The notes beneath the pieces are model-generated. The model was not told the DNA's origin. It was given only the letters and a program-made list of their open reading frames with translations, and did not search any database. This document shows, piece by piece, positions 34,370 to 36,809 of a stretch of 36,809 bases of DNA. A program made the position numbers and the translations under genes. How positions within the stretch are numbered: the stretch's first letter is position 1; each line of letters begins with the position of its first letter. This stretch comes from Bacteroidales bacterium Bact_23 (GTDB lineage Bacteria; Bacteroidota; Bacteroidia; Bacteroidales; Lentimicrobiaceae), in NCBI GenBank assembly GCA_001603685.1, contig LUZO01000051.1:1-36809 (forward strand), given 5' to 3'.

Positions 34370-36319
34370 CTAATTATCAGCGTTTTTTGCATCCTCCAGC
34401 TCTAGATGGAGCAGTTCCCACTGTTCCATGGCTGAGGCCAGGCTGCTTTTCAGCGATTCATAGTGCCGGTAAACACTTCCATCGGCAAGTGAAGCGGTAT
34501 GGGCTTCGGGCGAAGCAAGCATCCGGTCTATTCCGGCTATCTCCGATTCTATGCTTTCTATTTCCTGCTCAACCTTCTCAATCCGGCTGTTTATTTTCCG
34601 AAGCTCCCGCTCCTGCTGCTTCTTTTTCTCGTAATTGATTTTATTCTGCGATACTTCGGCAGTGGCTCCGGCTGCCTCCTCTTTTCGTGAATTGCCCAGT
34701 TGGTCAAGCGTATCAATCCGCCGGGTTTCAAGAAAATCGTAGATATCGCCCAGGTATTGCTTTACTTTCCCGTCGCGGAACTCAAATACCTTTCGTGTCA
34801 GCCCCTGCAAAAAATCGCGGTCGTGCGAAACGATAATCAGGGTGCCGTCGAACATCAGCAAGGCATTCTTCAGAATGTCCTTTGAAACCATATCCAGGTG
34901 GTTGGTCGGCTCGTCGAGTACCAGTAGATTGATCGGCGAAAGCAGCAGTTTCGCCAGCGCAAGCCTCGATTTCTCACCTCCCGACAGCACTTTTACCTTT
35001 TTCTCGATATCCTCGCCCGAAAACAGAAAGCTTCCAAGGATATTCCTGACTTTTGGCCTGATATCGCCCACAGCCACATCATCAATGGTCTGGAAAACGG
35101 TCTTTTCCGGATTCAGCAAATCCGCCTGGTTTTGGGCATAGTAGCCGATCTTTACATTATGGCCTATTTTGCATTCGCCGGTATGCTCCAGCCCATCCGC
35201 AATTATTTTTGCAAGGGTGGTTTTCCCTTCCCCGTTTTTCCCGACAAATGCAACAAAATCATTCCGTTCTATTGCAAAATCAACCTCGCTAAACACTTTG
35301 TGGTCACCGTAATGCTTGGCAAGGTTCTGTGCTTCAACCACCACCTTACCTGATGGCGGAGCCGGCGGAAAGCGAAAGTGAAGTGCGCTTCTGTCAAGGT
35401 CATCCACTTCCACCTTTTCCATCTTGTCCAGCATCTTCATTTTCGACTGCACCTGTCTGGCTTTGGTGGCTTTATAACGAAACCTTTCGATAAAGCGCTC
35501 AATGTCTGCCATCTGCCGCTGCTGATTGTCGAAAGCCGCCTGCTGCTGTTCACGCATGCTTTCGCGCAGCCTGACATATTCCGAGTAGGAGGCTTTGAAA
35601 TCGTAAATCTTCCCAAGTGAAATTTCTATTGTGCGGTTGGTAACATTATCGAGGAAGGCGCGGTCGTGCGATACCACCATCACCGCACCACTGAATGTCT
35701 TCAGGTATTCCTCAAGCCACTGAATGGATTCGATGTCAAGGTGGTTTGTAGGCTCGTCGAGCAGAAGCAGGCCCGGCCGGCGCAGCAACAATTTGGCAAG
35801 CTCCACCCGCATACGCCAGCCGCCGCTGAATTCAGCAAGCTTTCGCGTAAAGTCACTGCTTTTAAAGCCCAGCCCAAGCAGCACCTTTTCCGTATTTCCT
35901 TCCATCTCGTGCCCGCCCATCAGGTTGAACCGTTCCTCATTCTCAAGAAGCCGGTTGATCATCTGCAGGTATGATTCGGAATCGTAATCGGTTCTTTCAG
36001 CCAGCGCTATTCCGATCTTTTCGTTCTCCGATTTCAGTTTCAGCAGGCCATCAAACGCAAGCATCGCCTCCTCAAAGATGGTTCCGGTTCCCGACAGGTA
36101 CTTTTCCTGCGGAAGATAGCCAACCAGCAGGTCATTGGCTTTTGCAACCGTTCCGCTTTCAGGCTGTTGTTCTCCGTTGATAATTCTTAACAGCGTGGTC
36201 TTCCCGGCGCCATTTTTCCCAACGAGCCCGATCCGGTCACGCTCGGTGATCAGAAAGGTAACATTATCAAAAAGGTTATTACCCGGAAAATAGACTGAAA
36301 GGTTGTTGACTGAAAGCAT
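34370..36319 (-). CDS. ABC-F family ATPase (Uup/YdiF/EttA-like)
   Basis: A soluble protein with two ABC ATPase domains and no membrane segment, the mark of ABC-F proteins that act on the ribosome. From the ATG at 36319 it is 649 residues. Domain 1: Walker A GKNGAGKTT, signature FSGGWRMRVELA, Walker B LLLLDEPTNHLD. The linker (P-site tRNA interaction motif) is rich in Arg/Lys/Gln, around MREQQQAAFDNQQRQMADIERF. Domain 2: GKNGEGKTT, LSGGEKSRLALA, LLVLDEPTNHLD. The C-terminal ~100 residues are a charged coiled coil, as in Uup and YdiF. A longer reading to 36442 is rejected: its 41 extra residues are atypical and cross the -7 element at 36337-36344. Whether it is housekeeping or antibiotic-protective cannot be told here. 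Confidence 0.93.
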   Translation of the reverse strand: MLSVNNLSVYFPGNNLFDNVTFLITERDRIGLVGKNGAGKTTLLRIINGEQQPESGTVAKANDLLVGYLPQEKYLSGTGTIFEEAMLAFDGLLKLKSENEKIGIALAERTDYDSESYLQMINRLLENEERFNLMGGHEMEGNTEKVLLGLGFKSSDFTRKLAEFSGGWRMRVELAKLLLRRPGLLLLDEPTNHLDIESIQWLEEYLKTFSGAVMVVSHDRAFLDNVTNRTIEISLGKIYDFKASYSEYVRLRESMREQQQAAFDNQQRQMADIERFIERFRYKATKARQVQSKMKMLDKMEKVEVDDLDRSALHFRFPPAPPSGKVVVEAQNLAKHYGDHKVFSEVDFAIERNDFVAFVGKNGEGKTTLAKIIADGLEHTGECKIGHNVKIGYYAQNQADLLNPEKTVFQTIDDVAVGDIRPKVRNILGSFLFSGEDIEKKVKVLSGGEKSRLALAKLLLSPINLLVLDEPTNHLDMVSKDILKNALLMFDGTLIIVSHDRDFLQGLTRKVFEFRDGKVKQYLGDIYDFLETRRIDTLDQLGNSRKEEAAGATAEVSQNKINYEKKKQQERELRKINSRIEKVEQEIESIESEIAGIDRMLASPEAHTASLADGSVYRHYESLKSSLASAMEQWELLHLELEDAKNADN

Positions 36320-36336
36320 ATTTCTGAAAGTTGCTG

Positions 36337-36344
36337 CAAATTTA
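36337..36344 (-). promoter_or_regulatory. Predicted -7 element of the ABC-F gene
   Basis: Minus strand TAAATTTG followed by CA fits TAnnTTTG exactly, 17 bases before the chosen ATG. The nearest TTG is 22 bases further upstream, slightly beyond the usual spacing. Confidence 0.5.
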
Positions 36345-36499
36345 CCTAAAACCTGCAATTGAACCGCAATGAATATAAAATGGCCGGAGCCTTCCTTCTG
36401 AAACTGCTTCACACAGGATTGCGTGTTTATGGAAACAACCATTGGTCTGTATTATTTTTCCAATCGGCATTACTGATTTTTGCTAACATAAGCCCAATA

Positions 36500-36527
36500 A
36501 AAAAGGGCCCCTTGCGGAGCCCTTTTT
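36500..36527 (-). terminator. Intrinsic terminator of the right-edge T9SS gene
   Basis: A 9-bp stem AAAAAGGGC / GCCCTTTTT (36500-36508 with 36519-36527), with a six-A run on the left that reads as U6 on the minus strand. It lies about 21 bases past the stop of the partial gene. The symmetrical A/T tails mean it could work in both directions. Confidence 0.9.
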
Positions 36528-36548
36528 CATGGTATATCGATTTAACGA

Positions 36549-36809
36549 TTAGCGGGTAACAACAATTTTTCTGGTCAGGGTCTCACCTTCTCTTGTTACA
36601 AACTTAACAAGGTAAGCTCCTGCCTCGTAATTGCGTACATTCAGCTGCAGGGTCTGTGCGCCGGTAATGTTGTTCTCGTAAACAACCTGACCGAGGTAGT
36701 TGTAAACAGCTACCTGGCTGATGTTGCTGGTGAGTTCAATATTAACCACGCTGTTCGACGGGTTGGGATAGATGCTCAGTCCGCTTTCCACTACAGGTAC
36801 ATCGGTAAG
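36549..36809 (-). CDS. C-terminal fragment of a T9SS type A cargo protein (5' end outside the window)
   Basis: The reading frame is open to the window edge, so only the last 86 codons are visible. They form a type A sorting domain: SIYPNPSNSVVNIEL, VAVYNYLGQVVYE, LNVRNYEAGAYLVKF and a basic C-terminus (TRKIVVTR). This is the signal recognised by T9SS and removed on the cell surface. The passenger domain lies beyond the window, so its function is unknown. A GTG at 36791 is in frame but falls just before the sorting domain, so it is not a plausible start. Confidence 0.88.
   Translation of the reverse strand, partial: LTDVPVVESGLSIYPNPSNSVVNIELTSNISQVAVYNYLGQVVYENNITGAQTLQLNVRNYEAGAYLVKFVTREGETLTRKIVVTR

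Noticed and set aside
36320..36442. Longer start for the ABC-F protein
   Set aside because: It would cross the promoter element at 36337-36344. Homology starts at MLSVNNLS.

Overview
The window is a chromosomal, mostly housekeeping stretch of a Bacteroidota genome, most likely order Bacteroidales or a close relative. The assignment rests on proteins carrying type IX secretion (T9SS) C-terminal sorting domains (type A at 14060-18166 and at the right edge, type B at 11676-13730), BACON domains, promoters of the Bacteroidota form TAnnTTTG with an upstream TTG/TTTG, a lysyl-tRNA synthetase with the C-terminal tail I associate with this phylum, and an EF-G paralogue of the Bacteroides EF-G2 type. 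The rank below phylum is inference. I see no mobile elements, CRISPR arrays, tRNA or rRNA genes.

Layout. 1-2016: formate-tetrahydrofolate ligase and its terminator. 2065-8935 (minus strand): a probable operon guaB, two-parvulin PPIase, PPIase-like lipoprotein, SurA-like PPIase, MoxR ATPase. It joins GMP synthesis to periplasmic and outer-membrane protein folding. 9246-18245: a secreted S9 serine peptidase convergent with a T9SS type B protein, which is divergent from a 1368-residue multidomain T9SS type A protein (PKD, CUB, FN3-like, four BACON-like repeats). 18311-19746: glyA with a near-consensus promoter and a strong terminator. 19807-22332: two different L,D-transpeptidases in tandem. 22477-28667 (minus strand): the EF-G2-like factor, a PfkB sugar kinase, transaldolase and lysS. 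28875-29889: an NAD-dependent 2-hydroxyacid dehydrogenase. 29991-34365: an MMPL/RND-type exporter overlapping RmlA (dTDP-glucose synthesis), then a polyprenyl diphosphate synthase. 34370-36344: an ABC-F ATPase. The window ends inside a gene for another T9SS type A cargo.

How the parts relate. fhs and glyA both feed the folate one-carbon pool and guaB draws on purines, but they are separate transcription units here. The three PPIases and MoxR look like an envelope protein-folding set. The exporter, RmlA and prenyl synthase form a plausible surface-glycan or lipid unit. The most notable item is the EF-G paralogue: its domain IV translocation elements are kept, while the catalytic His position is Phe and the NKxD guanine motif reads NHLE. 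I found no clearly undescribed multi-gene system; most of the window is ordinary core genome.
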